Positions 8,429 through 17,441 of a stretch of 23,959 nt of DNA are shown here, in pieces. The position numbers and the translations under genes are program-made. Below the pieces are notes generated by a model that was not told where the DNA came from, ran no database searches, and was given only the letters and a program-made list of their open reading frames with translations. Within the stretch, counting starts at the first letter, position 1; each line of letters begins with the position of its first letter. The DNA is from an uncultured Chlorobiota bacterium (GTDB lineage Bacteria; Bacteroidota; Bacteroidia; Bacteroidales; JAADGE01), in assembly GCA_947311125.1 (NCBI GenBank), contig CAMZKI010000235.1:1-23959 (forward strand). Reading direction: 5' to 3'.

Positions 8429-9691
8429 TTGGCAGAAAGATTACGACCCAAAACATTAGAAGGGTATGTCGGACAAGAGCACCTTGTCGGGCAAGGAGGC
8501 GTACTGCGTAAAATTATCAAATCAGGCAATTTACCGTCTTTTATTTTATGGGGACCGCCCGGAACAGGAAAAACAACACTTGCAAAAATTATTTCCGCAA
8601 CCCTCGAACGCCCGTTTTACACTCTCAGTGCCGTAAGTTCCGGAGTAAAAGATGTCAGAGAAGTTATAAAAAAAGCCAAAAGCCAATCCTTTTTTTCCCG
8701 CCCTAATCCTGTTTTATTTATTGACGAAATACATCGCTTCAGTAAATCACAGCAAGACTCTCTGTTATCTGTAGTCGAAGAAGGCGTAATAACACTGATA
8801 GGGGCAACTACAGAAAACCCCTCTTTTGAAGTTATATCTCCGTTGCTCTCAAGATGCCAGGTTTACATACTGAAACCGCTTGAAATTAAACATTTGGAAA
8901 CACTTTTACACAACGCTTTACAATCAGACAGTGTCCTAAAAAATAAAAATATTAAAATTACAGAAACAGATGCCCTGTTTTTGCACTCCGGTGGTGATGC
9001 AAGAAAATTATACAATATAATAGAATTAGTTGTTAATTTTTTTTCCGAGAACGATGAAATTATTATAAACAACGAAAATATTATAAACAGTCTGCAGACA
9101 GAAACTGCCGCATACGACAAAAACGGAGAAATGCACTACGATATAATATCCGCATTCATCAAATCTGTTCGCGGAAGCGACCCCAATGCTGCTGTTTATT
9201 GGCTTGCCCGTATGATTGAAGGCGGTGAAGACGTAAAATTTATTGCCAGAAGACTCATAATACTTGCAGCAGAAGATATAGGTTTAGCAAATCCCAATGC
9301 CCTTCTTATTGCAAATAATTGCTTTAACGCCGTTAATATTACAGGATACCCTGAAGCCCGTATTATTTTGGCTCAAGCAACTATCTATTTAGCAAATTCC
9401 GCAAAAAGTAACTCTGCATATCAAGCAATAAATACAGCTCAAGAACTTGTCCGGAAAACCGGAAACTTACCCGTCCCGTTGCACCTAAGAAATGCTCCTA
9501 CAAAACTTATGAAAGATCTCGGCTACGGAAAGAATTACAAATATGCCCACTCTTACAACGAAAACTTTGTAAATCAAGAATATTTTCCGTACAAAATAAG
9601 AGAAACCGTTCTTTATATCCCGGGAAATAATACTGCTGAATTAAATACAAAAAAGCTTATAGAGAAAAGGTGGAATAAAAAATATGAATAA
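8429..9691 (+). CDS. rarA: Replication-associated recombination protein RarA (MgsA), AAA+ ATPase
   Basis: RarA is a tetrameric clamp-loader-like AAA+ ATPase that acts at stalled replication forks and interacts with SSB. Motifs in order: ERLRPKTLEGYVGQEHLVG at the start, Walker A GPPGTGKT (42-49), Walker B VLFIDE (95-100), sensor-1 GATTENPS (125-132) with the arginine-finger SRC (141-143), then the lid and the C-terminal tetramerisation region (MIEGGEDVKFIARRLIILAAEDIG). About 420 aa is typical. There is no ATG in the right place: relatives usually read M-few-PLAERLRP, and here the codons before ERLRP are TTA CCG TTG GCA. TTG at 8429 is the best standard start; ATT at 8387 is the only other plausible one. 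It begins 28 nt after the sulfotransferase stop. Confidence 0.93.
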   Translation: MAERLRPKTLEGYVGQEHLVGQGGVLRKIIKSGNLPSFILWGPPGTGKTTLAKIISATLERPFYTLSAVSSGVKDVREVIKKAKSQSFFSRPNPVLFIDEIHRFSKSQQDSLLSVVEEGVITLIGATTENPSFEVISPLLSRCQVYILKPLEIKHLETLLHNALQSDSVLKNKNIKITETDALFLHSGGDARKLYNIIELVVNFFSENDEIIINNENIINSLQTETAAYDKNGEMHYDIISAFIKSVRGSDPNAAVYWLARMIEGGEDVKFIARRLIILAAEDIGLANPNALLIANNCFNAVNITGYPEARIILAQATIYLANSAKSNSAYQAINTAQELVRKTGNLPVPLHLRNAPTKLMKDLGYGKNYKYAHSYNENFVNQEYFPYKIRETVLYIPGNNTAELNTKKLIEKRWNKKYE

Positions 9692-9742
9692 TAAAATATT
9701 TGTGCTTCAAAACATTATATGATAGTTTCTTAAAAAAAATTG

Positions 9743-9750
9743 TATATTTG
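9743..9750 (+). promoter_or_regulatory. Probable -7 element for the lipocalin-like gene
   Basis: TATATTTG matches TAnnTTTG and lies 37 nt before the ATG at 9787. No good TTTG is found 19-20 nt upstream. Confidence 0.45.
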
Positions 9751-9786
9751 CAGTGATATTTAAAATCTTAACCAGATTAAAAAATT

Positions 9787-10425
9787 ATGAAAAAAGTATT
9801 AGTATTTAGTTTAATAACTGTTTTAATTGCTTCGACATTTGTCGGATGTAAAAAAGGAGAAAATGACCCTTTTTCACTATTAAGCAGAAAAGCCAGAATT
9901 ACCGGAGTTTGGAATTTAACAAGTGCAGATTATGAAGAAAAAGACGTTAACGACGGAAATACCGATGTTACAAGTTTTTCTTACGACGGTGAAAATATGA
10001 CCGAAACTACGGACGGAAACGGACAAACTTACAAATATTCCGAGGAGCTTACAATTGAAAAGGACGGAACTTTCAAAACCGTAACAGAAACAGAAGTTGA
10101 ATATTGGGACAATACAAACCTACAATGGACAAAAGGAATAAGAACAGAAACTACGGAAGGTGTCTGGTATTTTCTTGACGGAAATGATAATTTAGGTGTA
10201 GAAAAAAAGGAAAGAGTCGAATTTTTAATTGAAAAGTACAGACAAGTTGATCCCGACGGAGACACTTTTGAATATGAAATGTCAGGAAGGTCAAATTCAT
10301 GGGTAAATATATTCCTGCTCGACAGATTAGCTAATGACGAAATAGTTACACTGTTTGACTTCACTCAAAGCTGGGGAGGGGATTCTTTTACAAGATCCGG
10401 AACAATGACCTATACTAAAGAATAA
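9787..10425 (+). CDS. Lipocalin-like lipoprotein of unknown function
   Basis: The first 20 residues are a lipoprotein signal peptide ending TFVGC, with C21 as the lipidation site, followed by KKGEND. After it, RKARITGVWNLTSADYEE resembles the opening GxW strand of lipocalin-like domains found in many Bacteroidota lipoproteins, and the rest is a series of charged, Thr-rich alternating strands (TVTETEVEYWDN, TEGVWYFLDGN, RVEFLIEKYRQ) consistent with a beta-barrel. The last strand SFTRSGTMTYTKE closes the domain. Ligand and role are unknown. It stands alone between its own -7 element and a terminator. The 212-aa length is usual for this type. Confidence 0.72.
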   Translation: MKKVLVFSLITVLIASTFVGCKKGENDPFSLLSRKARITGVWNLTSADYEEKDVNDGNTDVTSFSYDGENMTETTDGNGQTYKYSEELTIEKDGTFKTVTETEVEYWDNTNLQWTKGIRTETTEGVWYFLDGNDNLGVEKKERVEFLIEKYRQVDPDGDTFEYEMSGRSNSWVNIFLLDRLANDEIVTLFDFTQSWGGDSFTRSGTMTYTKE

Positions 10426-10449
10426 AGGTAAATTTTTATCATATTAATT

Positions 10450-10485
10450 AAAAGCTGTTGATAATTTTTTCAACGGCTTTTTTTG
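10450..10485 (+). terminator. Rho-independent terminator after the lipocalin-like gene
   Basis: AAAAGCTGTTGA (10450-10461) pairs with TCAACGGCTTTT (10470-10481) in a 12-bp stem with one G-T pair and an 8-base loop, and is followed by more T residues. Confidence 0.85.
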
Positions 10486-10536
10486 TTTTAATTTTAAATA
10501 TATTTTACAAGCATAATAAAGTAATACATTTTTATA

Positions 10537-10544
10537 TACTTTTG
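10537..10544 (+). promoter_or_regulatory. Probable -7 element for guaD
   Basis: TACTTTTG matches TAnnTTTG, 14 nt before the guaD ATG at 10559. The upstream region is AT-rich without a clear TTTG at the right distance. The leader would be only about ten bases or shorter. Confidence 0.45.
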
Positions 10545-10558
10545 CAAAAAAACACATA

Positions 10559-11029
10559 ATGAAAAATGAAGAACGTTTTATGAGAGAAGCAATACGCTTA
10601 TCCGAAGAAAGTGTTAAGAACGGAGGCGGACCCTTCGGAGCGGTAATTGTAAAAGACGGGAAAATTATTGCCGCAGCATCAAATAAAGTAACTCAAAATA
10701 ACGACCCTACTGCACACGCAGAAGTTTCGGCAATAAGAGAAGCTGCAAAAAAACTTAACACATTCAACCTTTCAGGTTGTGAAATTTATACATCTTGCGA
10801 ACCCTGTCCTATGTGTTTCGGTGCCGTTTACTGGGCAAGACTTGACAAGCTTTATTTTGCCAACACAAAACAAGATGCAAAGGCAATAGGATTTGATGAT
10901 TCTTTTATATACGAAGAAATCAACTTGCCGTATGAAAGACGAAAAATTCCGAACATACAAATTCTCAGAAATGAAGCTTTAAAAGCTTTTAAAGATTGGG
11001 AAGAAAACGAAGATAAGACAGAATATTAA
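10559..11029 (+). CDS. guaD: Guanine deaminase (cytidine-deaminase fold)
   Basis: The enzyme hydrolyses guanine to xanthine and ammonia in purine salvage. The zinc site is complete: H53 and the proton shuttle E55 (HAE), C83 and C86 (SCEPCPMC), and the zinc positions match the 156-aa Bacillus subtilis GuaD in numbering. The C-terminal signature GFDDSFIYEEI, involved in guanine recognition and domain swapping in GuaD, is also present and separates it from the tRNA adenosine deaminase TadA. Length 156 aa equals the B. subtilis enzyme. It has its own probable promoter and is followed by a terminator shared with the convergent peptidase gene. Confidence 0.9.
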   Translation: MKNEERFMREAIRLSEESVKNGGGPFGAVIVKDGKIIAAASNKVTQNNDPTAHAEVSAIREAAKKLNTFNLSGCEIYTSCEPCPMCFGAVYWARLDKLYFANTKQDAKAIGFDDSFIYEEINLPYERRKIPNIQILRNEALKAFKDWEENEDKTEY

Positions 11030-11070
11030 AAAAGAGACTGCTTTTCCGGGTTTCCGGGCAGCCTCTTTAT
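11028..11070. terminator. Bidirectional terminator between guaD and the S9 peptidase gene
   Basis: AAAGAG-A-CTGC (11031-11041) pairs with GCAG-C-CTCTTT (11058-11068), one mismatch, with CCGG repeats in the loop that can add an inner stem. A-rich on the left and T-rich on the right, so it can serve both converging genes. Confidence 0.75.
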
Positions 11071-11080
11071 CTTTTTTCTG

Positions 11081-13174
11081 TTACTTCAACCATTTATCTA
11101 GCCAATTTTTAAACTCTCGTTGCCACAAAATACCGTTTTGCGGATGCAGCACCCAGTGGTTTTCTTCCGGAAAATAAAGCATTTCGGCAGGAACACCCTT
11201 TAATTTTGCCGCATCAAATGCACTGAATCCTTGCGAATCTAAAATTCTGTAATCTTTTCCGCCGTGAATAACCAAAATGGGCGTATCCCATTTATCAACA
11301 AATTTATGCGGTGAATTTGCATAACTTTTTTGTGCTGTTTTGTTATTGTAATCCCAAGGTGCACCACCGAGATCCCAATTTGCAAACCACAGTTCGTCGG
11401 TTTCGGTATATTGTGCTTCAAGATTGAAAATTCCGTCGTGTGCAATAAATGCTTTAAAGCGTTTGTTGTGATGCCCGGCAAGCCAATAAACCGAAAATCC
11501 GCCGTAGCTGGCACCGATTGCCCCGAGACGATTTTCATCTATAAACGGTTCTTTTTTCAAAGCATCGATTGCCGACAAATAGTCTTTCATATTTTGTCCG
11601 CCGTAGTCGCCGCTTATTTGCTCGTTCCATTCTTGTCCGAAACTCGGCAAGCCCCGGCGATTAGGGGCAACAATAACATATCCGTTTGCCGCCATCATTT
11701 GAAAATTCCAACGATACGACCAAAACTGACTTACGGATGATTGCGGTCCGCCTTGGCAATAAAGCAAAGCAGGATATTTTTTGTTTGCATCAAAATGCGG
11801 CGGATAGATTACCCAAACCAGCATGTCTTTTCCGTCGGTGGTTTTCACCCAACGTTCTTCAACTTTTGCAAGTTCAAGTTTGTCTAAAACGTCTTTGTTT
11901 ACAAAACTGATTTGCGTTTCTTTTCCGTCGTCGGTTACGGCAAAAATTTCGGTAGGCATTGACATTGATTGTTTGGTTGCGATTAATTTATCGGACAGAA
12001 CCGAAACTGTTCGGTAGTTGTGGTCGCCTTGTGTTATTGCTTTTATTTCGTTGCTTGCCAAATTCAGTTTGTAAATTTGAAAACGAGCATGGTAGTCGCT
12101 GACAAAATAAATATTTTCGCCCTTAGTATCCCAAGCAAGTCCGCCGGCGTTTTGGTCGAAATTTTTTGTATAATCTTTCTTTTCTTTAGTTGTAAAATCG
12201 TAAACAAAAAGTCTGTTTTTATCCGATTCGTACCCGTCTCTTGCCATGCTTTCCCAAGCAATTTTACTTCCGTCGGGCGAATAAACGGGGGCTTTGTCGT
12301 AGCCGTTCATACCTTCGGTAAAATTTTCGGTTTCTTTTGTATCGAGATTATACAAATAAATATCGGAATTTGTAGAAAGCGTGTAAGCAACGCCTTTTTT
12401 CTTAACGCAAGTATAGGCTATGGTTCTTCCGTCGGGAGACCAAGTAATTTCTTCTAAACCGCCGAAAGGTTTTAAAGGCGAATCGTATTCTTCATCTTTC
12501 ATAATATCAACAGCTTCCGAAATTTTATTCCCGTCAAAACCGGCAACGAAAATATGACTGTATGAGTCAGTCCAAGTATCCCAATGGCGATACATCATAT
12601 CGGTAATTATGCGAGCGTTTGCTTCGGGCAAATCAGGATAAATATCTTTTACGTCTTTTACCAAATCAACTTCCTTTGTGTAAAGAATTTTTGTTTGGTC
12701 GGGCGAGAGTTTAAAACCGGTTATGCCGCCTTCGATATCGGAAATTTGTTTTTTGCCTGTGCCGTCGGCATTCATTTTAAACATTTGCATTCCGTTTTCG
12801 GCAGAAGACATAAAGTAAATTGTTTTTCCGTCTTTGCTCCACACGGCATTGTATTCGCCTTTCGCAGTTTTTGTAATTTGTTTTGGTTCACCGCCTTCAG
12901 CAGGCATTGTGTAAAGTTCTCTGTTTCCTTTGTTTTCGGAAATATCATAATAGGTAATTCCGAAAAGTAAAGTTTTTTCGTCGGGAGAAACCCGGACATC
13001 GCTTAATCGCCCGAAAGACCATAAAACTTCGGGAGTCATCACATCGCTTGTTAGTTTTAATTCCGGTTTACCGATAATTTTTTCATCTGTTTTTTGTTCT
13101 GAATTTTCTGTTTTTTGTTCTGTGCAAGACATAAATATCAGAATTAAAGAGAATAAGAATATTAATTTTTTCAT
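11081..13174 (-). CDS. S9 family (prolyl oligopeptidase-type) peptidase, lipoprotein
   Basis: A serine exopeptidase or oligopeptidase of the DPP4/acylaminoacyl-peptidase group. Start chosen at 13174 because MKKLIFLFSLILIFMSC is a clean lipoprotein signal peptide with C17 as the lipidated residue; a further in-frame ATG at 13222 would only add 16 residues ahead of it. Residues about 40-420 contain WSPDG/YSPDG-type repeats of a beta-propeller. The C-terminal alpha/beta-hydrolase domain has the triad S556 (GASYGG), D641 (HGGKDYRI) and H673 (EENHWVLHP). Length 697 aa is typical. It probably digests peptides at the cell envelope. Convergent with guaD; downstream of cysS in the same direction with a 100-nt gap, so it may have its own promoter. 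Confidence 0.93.
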   Translation of the reverse strand: MKKLIFLFSLILIFMSCTEQKTENSEQKTDEKIIGKPELKLTSDVMTPEVLWSFGRLSDVRVSPDEKTLLFGITYYDISENKGNRELYTMPAEGGEPKQITKTAKGEYNAVWSKDGKTIYFMSSAENGMQMFKMNADGTGKKQISDIEGGITGFKLSPDQTKILYTKEVDLVKDVKDIYPDLPEANARIITDMMYRHWDTWTDSYSHIFVAGFDGNKISEAVDIMKDEEYDSPLKPFGGLEEITWSPDGRTIAYTCVKKKGVAYTLSTNSDIYLYNLDTKETENFTEGMNGYDKAPVYSPDGSKIAWESMARDGYESDKNRLFVYDFTTKEKKDYTKNFDQNAGGLAWDTKGENIYFVSDYHARFQIYKLNLASNEIKAITQGDHNYRTVSVLSDKLIATKQSMSMPTEIFAVTDDGKETQISFVNKDVLDKLELAKVEERWVKTTDGKDMLVWVIYPPHFDANKKYPALLYCQGGPQSSVSQFWSYRWNFQMMAANGYVIVAPNRRGLPSFGQEWNEQISGDYGGQNMKDYLSAIDALKKEPFIDENRLGAIGASYGGFSVYWLAGHHNKRFKAFIAHDGIFNLEAQYTETDELWFANWDLGGAPWDYNNKTAQKSYANSPHKFVDKWDTPILVIHGGKDYRILDSQGFSAFDAAKLKGVPAEMLYFPEENHWVLHPQNGILWQREFKNWLDKWLK

Positions 13175-13274
13175 GATAATATAATTTTTATAAATTTGAG
13201 TAAAGGTATTAAAAAAAGACAAACGAAAATGAAAATTCGAATGTCTTTTAGTGTAATTGGTATAACGTAAAGGG

Positions 13275-14744
13275 TTATTTCAACTCCCACTCAAAACCGT
13301 CTTTTTTATCTTTAACGACAATACCTATTTTGTTTAATTCGTCTCGAATTTTGTCTGAAGTCGCAAAATCTTTATTTTTTTTGGCTTCAAGCCGAATATT
13401 TAGTAAAAGATTTACTGTTTCTTCAAATTTTGTATCTGTTTCAGATTCTCCTTTTTCTTCTTTCAAACCCAAAATATCAAAAACCATAAGTTTGTAAAAA
13501 GATTTCAATTCTTTCAAGTCATCGGTATTTATTGTTTCATCGCCCGAATTTATTTGGTTTATAAGTTTGATGCCGTCAAAAAGATGGGCAATTAAAATCG
13601 GTGTGTTTAAATCATCGTTAAGTGCATTAAAACTTTTTTCTTTTAACGAATTAAGGTCAACGGAAGTTTCTGCCGACGGTTTAATTTTATTTAAAGTTTC
13701 GATACCTTTTAATAAGCGTTGCAAACCTTTTTCGGATGCTTGCAGTGCTTTATTTGAAAAATCAAGCGTACTGCGATAATGTGCCTGCAACATAAAGAAC
13801 CGCACAACCATAGGGCTGTACGCTTGTTCGAGCAAGTCGTTTTTTCCGGAAAACATTTCGTCGAGTGTGATAAAATTTCCGAGCGATTTGCTCATTTTTT
13901 GTCCTTCTATGGTAATCAAGTTGTTGTGCATCCAATATTTTACGGCATCTTCGCCTGTTGCGGCTTTTGATTGGGCAATTTCGCATTCGTGATGCGGAAA
14001 TTGCAGGTCGAGCCCGCCGCCGTGAATATCAAATTTTTCGCCGAGGTATTTTGTGCTCATAACGGAGCATTCGAGATGCCAGCCGGGAAAACCGTCGCTC
14101 CATTCAGATGTCCAACGCATAATATGTTCGGGTTCGGCTTTTTTCCAGAGAGCAAAGTCGAAAGGATTTTTCTTTTCACTTTGTCCGGCAAGTTCTCGCG
14201 TGTTTGCCATTAAATCTTCGAGTTTTCTGCCTGAAAGTTTTCCGTAATTATTCTTTTTATTGTATTTTTCAACATCAAAATATACCGAGCCGTTTACTTC
14301 GTATGCAAATCCGTTTTCAAGAATTTTTTTTGCCATTGCCGCCTGCTCTATAATATGTCCGGAAGCATGCGGCTCGATACTCGGAGGCAAGGTGTTAAGT
14401 TGCCTCATATTTCGGTGATAGCTGTTGGTATATTTTTGAACAATTTCCATCGGCTCTACTTGGTCGAGTTTTGCTTTTTTTGCAATTTTGTCTTCACCCT
14501 CATCGGCATCGTTTACCAAATGCCCTACGTCCGTAATATTTCTGACATATCTTACTTTGTAACCGAGATATTTTAAATACCTGAAAAGTAAATCGAAAGT
14601 AACAGCCGGACGAGCATGCCCGAGATGAGCATCGCCGTAAACCGTCGGTCCGCAAACATACATTCCTGCAAAAGGCGGATTTATCGGCTCAAATTTTTCT
14701 TTTTTGCGGGTAAGGGTGTTATATATTGTTAATTCAGTTTTCAT
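13275..14744 (-). CDS. cysS: Cysteine--tRNA ligase
   Basis: Class I aminoacyl-tRNA synthetase charging tRNA-Cys. The HIGH motif is HLGH at 40-43, KMSKS is at 283-287, and the catalytic zinc ligands are C31 (VCGPTVY), C226 (HLECS), H251 and E255 ([11 protein letters not shown]), equivalent to those of E. coli CysS. The C-terminal anticodon-binding helical part ends at [14 protein letters not shown]. Length 489 aa is a little above E. coli (461). It begins 10 nt after folB in the same direction and is probably in the same transcript. Confidence 0.98.
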   Translation of the reverse strand: MKTELTIYNTLTRKKEKFEPINPPFAGMYVCGPTVYGDAHLGHARPAVTFDLLFRYLKYLGYKVRYVRNITDVGHLVNDADEGEDKIAKKAKLDQVEPMEIVQKYTNSYHRNMRQLNTLPPSIEPHASGHIIEQAAMAKKILENGFAYEVNGSVYFDVEKYNKKNNYGKLSGRKLEDLMANTRELAGQSEKKNPFDFALWKKAEPEHIMRWTSEWSDGFPGWHLECSVMSTKYLGEKFDIHGGGLDLQFPHHECEIAQSKAATGEDAVKYWMHNNLITIEGQKMSKSLGNFITLDEMFSGKNDLLEQAYSPMVVRFFMLQAHYRSTLDFSNKALQASEKGLQRLLKGIETLNKIKPSAETSVDLNSLKEKSFNALNDDLNTPILIAHLFDGIKLINQINSGDETINTDDLKELKSFYKLMVFDILGLKEEKGESETDTKFEETVNLLLNIRLEAKKNKDFATSDKIRDELNKIGIVVKDKKDGFEWELK

Positions 14745-14754
14745 AATTTTTATT

Positions 14755-15105
14755 TTATTTTGTCATCGTAATACTCACTTTCTTAATTTTTCCGCCCATC
14801 GGAGGATTCATTTTTGAAACTTTTACGGTTACGGATTTTAAATTATCAAGTTTTTCGTAAATGGCATCTAAAATTCTTCCGGCAATATTTTCCAAAAGGT
14901 TGGATTTTTTTTTCATTTCCGATTTTATAATTTTATATGCCGTTTGGTAATTAACAGCATCTTCAATAGCATCGCTTTCGGCAGCTTTACGGCAATCGGT
15001 TTCTATTTTTAAGTCAATTAAAAATCGATTTCCCACAATTTGCTCTTCTTCGTAATGCCCGTGATAGGCATAAAATTCCATTCCTTCTATTTCAATATTG
15101 CCCAT
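14755..15105 (-). CDS. folB: Dihydroneopterin aldolase
   Basis: FolB splits 7,8-dihydroneopterin to 6-hydroxymethyl-dihydropterin and glycolaldehyde in folate synthesis and works as an octamer. The signature [18 protein letters not shown] carries the catalytic glutamate (E21), Y53 (AVNYQTAY) stacks near the pterin, and K98 ([12 protein letters not shown]) is the catalytic lysine of the family. Length 116 aa is standard. First gene of a probable folB-cysS operon, transcribed away from glnS. Confidence 0.93.
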   Translation of the reverse strand: MGNIEIEGMEFYAYHGHYEEEQIVGNRFLIDLKIETDCRKAAESDAIEDAVNYQTAYKIIKSEMKKKSNLLENIAGRILDAIYEKLDNLKSVTVKVSKMNPPMGGKIKKVSITMTK

Positions 15106-15134
15106 TTCTTTTTCGGAAATTTAAAATCAATTTG

Positions 15135-15142
15135 CAAATGTA
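15135..15142 (-). promoter_or_regulatory. Probable -7 element for folB-cysS
   Basis: On the minus strand TACATTTG matches TAnnTTTG and lies 30 nt before the folB start. No clear -33 TTTG was found. Confidence 0.45.
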
Positions 15143-15163
15143 TTAAAAAACAATAATTCATTT

Positions 15164-15171
15164 TATCTTTG
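15164..15171 (+). promoter_or_regulatory. Probable -7 element for glnS
   Basis: TATCTTTG matches TAnnTTTG and lies 26 nt before the glnS ATG. It is 21 nt from the opposing folB element, so the two promoters share one short divergent region. Confidence 0.45.
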
Positions 15172-15197
15172 CCGGATAAATTTTTAGGATAAAGAAA

Positions 15198-16898
15198 ATG
15201 ACGGATAAAAAAACGAGCGAAACATCGGAAGAAAAAAAATCGTTAAATTTTATTGAACAAATTGTTGAAGAAGATTTAAAAAACGGGAAACATAAAGAAA
15301 TTATTACCAGATTTCCGCCCGAACCGAACGGATATTTACACATAGGACATGCCAAATCCATTATTTTAAATTTCGGATTAGCCGAAAAATATAACGGAAA
15401 AACAAATTTGCGTTTTGATGATACAAATCCGGTTAAGGAAGATGTCGAATATGTCGATTCTATTTTGGAAGACGTTCAATGGTTGGGATATAAATGGCAC
15501 GGAAAAGTGCATTATGCATCGGATTATTTCGAACAGCTTTACGAATGGGCGGTAAAATTAATAAAAAACGGATTTGCTTATGTTGACGACCAAAGCGGAG
15601 AGGAAATTTCGGCAACGCGCGGAACACCGACAAAACCGGGAATTGAAAGTCCGTTCAGAAATCGCTCGGCAGAAGAAAATCTGGACTTATTTGAACGTAT
15701 GCGAAAAGGTGAATTTAAAGACGGAGAAAAAGTTCTTCGGGCAAAAATTGATATGAGCTCGCCGAATATGCACATGCGGGACCCCGTTATGTACCGTATA
15801 AAACATGCCGAACATCACCGTACGGGAAATAAATGGTGTATTTATCCGATGTATGACTTCACACACGGACAATCGGATTATATCGAGGGCATTACACACT
15901 CAGTCTGTACTTTGGAATTTGAAAATCATCGTCCGCTTTATGACTGGTTTCTGGATCATATTTATGAAGAAGGCAGAACACGACCGCGACAAATTGAGTT
16001 TGCCCGCTTAAATTTGAGCTATACGGTAATGAGCAAGCGTAAACTTGCCGAATTAGTCGAAAAAAAATATGTATCGGGTTGGGACGACCCGCGAATGCCG
16101 ACAATTTCCGGCTTACGCCGAAGAGGATATACGCCCGAAGCACTTAAAATTTTTGCAGATAAAGTAGGCGTGGCAAAACGCGAAAATATTATTGATGTCG
16201 GCTTATTGGAATACAGTATAAAAGAACATTTAAACAGAATTACCCAACGAGTAATGACTGTTCTTGATCCTTTAAAAGTAACGATAACGAATTATCCGGA
16301 AGATAAAGAAGAGTTTTTATCCGCAATAAACAATCCTGAAGATGAAAGTATGGGAAGCAGAGAAGTTCCTTTTTCAAGAACTTTATACATAGAAAAAGAA
16401 GATTTTAAGGAAGAAGCCGGTCGGAAATTTTTCAGATTAAAACTCGGGGGAGAAGTGCGTTTGCGTTATGCGTATTTTATAAAATGTAATGAAGTAATAA
16501 AAGATGAAAACGGAAATATTACGGAACTTCTTTGTACTTACGACCCCTTATCGAAAGGCGGAAAATCGCCTGACGGCAGAAAGGTAAAAGGAACACTTCA
16601 TTGGGTTTCGGCAAAACATGCGGTTGATGTTGAGGTAAGATTGTATGACCGATTATTTTCCGACGAATCGCCTGACGGACACAAAGATAAAGACTTTACG
16701 GAATTTATTAATCCGGATTCTTTAACAATATTAAAAAATTGCAAAGCAGAACCGTTTTTAAAAAATGTAAAATCCGGAGACCGATTTCAGTTTGAAAGGA
16801 AAGGATACTTTTGTGTTGATAAAGAATCATCGAAAAAAAATATTATTATTAACAGAACGGTAAGTCTAAGAGATTCTTGGAAAAAGAAAAACGCTTAA
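15198..16898 (+). CDS. glnS: Glutamine--tRNA ligase
   Basis: Class I synthetase forming Gln-tRNA(Gln) directly. Residues 38-54 hold [16 protein letters not shown] with HIGH at 48-51, the GlnRS form rather than that of GluRS, and MSKRK at 278-282 stands for KMSKS. The segment [17 protein letters not shown] and the later two beta-barrel anticodon domains ([20 protein letters not shown]) are characteristic. Length 566 aa is close to E. coli (554). An indirect Gln-tRNA amidation route is therefore not strictly needed. Divergent from folB. Confidence 0.97.
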   Translation: MTDKKTSETSEEKKSLNFIEQIVEEDLKNGKHKEIITRFPPEPNGYLHIGHAKSIILNFGLAEKYNGKTNLRFDDTNPVKEDVEYVDSILEDVQWLGYKWHGKVHYASDYFEQLYEWAVKLIKNGFAYVDDQSGEEISATRGTPTKPGIESPFRNRSAEENLDLFERMRKGEFKDGEKVLRAKIDMSSPNMHMRDPVMYRIKHAEHHRTGNKWCIYPMYDFTHGQSDYIEGITHSVCTLEFENHRPLYDWFLDHIYEEGRTRPRQIEFARLNLSYTVMSKRKLAELVEKKYVSGWDDPRMPTISGLRRRGYTPEALKIFADKVGVAKRENIIDVGLLEYSIKEHLNRITQRVMTVLDPLKVTITNYPEDKEEFLSAINNPEDESMGSREVPFSRTLYIEKEDFKEEAGRKFFRLKLGGEVRLRYAYFIKCNEVIKDENGNITELLCTYDPLSKGGKSPDGRKVKGTLHWVSAKHAVDVEVRLYDRLFSDESPDGHKDKDFTEFINPDSLTILKNCKAEPFLKNVKSGDRFQFERKGYFCVDKESSKKNIIINRTVSLRDSWKKKNA

Positions 16899-16901
16899 AA
16901 T

Positions 16902-16932
16902 TTTGCAAGCAATTTAAACTTTGTTATTTTCG
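16902..16932 (+). promoter_or_regulatory. Promoter for the MaoC-type gene
   Basis: TTTG at 16902-16905, 19 nt, and TATTTTCG at 16925-16932 (one mismatch to TAnnTTTG). It lies between glnS and the gene starting at 16956, so that gene can be read separately. Confidence 0.5.
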
Positions 16933-16955
16933 AATTTTTTAAAATCATAATAAAA

Positions 16956-17420
16956 ATGGCTAAAACGGTAATAAACAGTTTTGAAGAATTTGCAGCATTG
17001 GAAGGAACGACTTTAGACAGTTCTAATTATATGAAAATAACGCAAGAGCAAATCAATAAATTTGCCGATGCAACAATGGACCACCAGTGGATACATATTG
17101 ACGAAGAACGAGCAAAAAAAGAATCGCAATTCGGCTCTACGATTGCCCACGGTTATTTAACATTATCAATTTTACCTCCTTTATGGGATGAAATCGTAGA
17201 AGTGAATAATGTAAAAATGCTTGTGAATTACGGTATTGATAATTTTAAGTTCAACGAAGCCGTAAGAGTAAACGATGAAGTTCGTTTGTCTGCTAAAGTA
17301 ATGAAAGTTCAAAATTTAAGGGGTATTTGCAAAGCCGAGATGCGAGCAACATTAGAAATAAAAGACAGAAAAAAACCGGCATATGTCGGAACAATTATAT
17401 TCCTGTATCATTTTAGGTAA
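16956..17420 (+). CDS. MaoC family dehydratase, (R)-specific enoyl-CoA hydratase type
   Basis: A single hot-dog domain of 154 aa. The hydratase-2 motif is seen as FADATMDHQWIHIDEERA with the catalytic pair D42 and H47, followed by the conserved GSTIAHGYLTLS (60-71). This DHQWIH form is the one of the Mycobacterium Rv0130 / NodN-like branch, which hydrates 2-enoyl-CoA. The acyl chain it prefers cannot be inferred. The protein is complete and ends 21 nt before the convergent U32 gene. It may act in fatty-acid breakdown or precursor supply; no neighbouring gene of lipid metabolism helps to decide. Confidence 0.9.
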   Translation: MAKTVINSFEEFAALEGTTLDSSNYMKITQEQINKFADATMDHQWIHIDEERAKKESQFGSTIAHGYLTLSILPPLWDEIVEVNNVKMLVNYGIDNFKFNEAVRVNDEVRLSAKVMKVQNLRGICKAEMRATLEIKDRKKPAYVGTIIFLYHFR

Positions 17421-17441
17421 GGATAGTGTTAAATATATTTT

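Noticed and set aside
11330..12457. Open frames on the plus strand across the S9 peptidase gene
   Set aside because: They lie opposite the propeller and hydrolase domains, with no start context or promoter and no recognisable family.
13175..13222. Upstream ATG at 13222 as the start of the S9 peptidase
   Set aside because: It would put 16 extra residues in front of a complete lipoprotein signal peptide, which is not how such signals are arranged.
13200..13240. Minus-strand TACCTTTA as a promoter of the S9 peptidase
   Set aside because: It departs from TAnnTTTG at the last base and has no TTTG at 19-20 nt.
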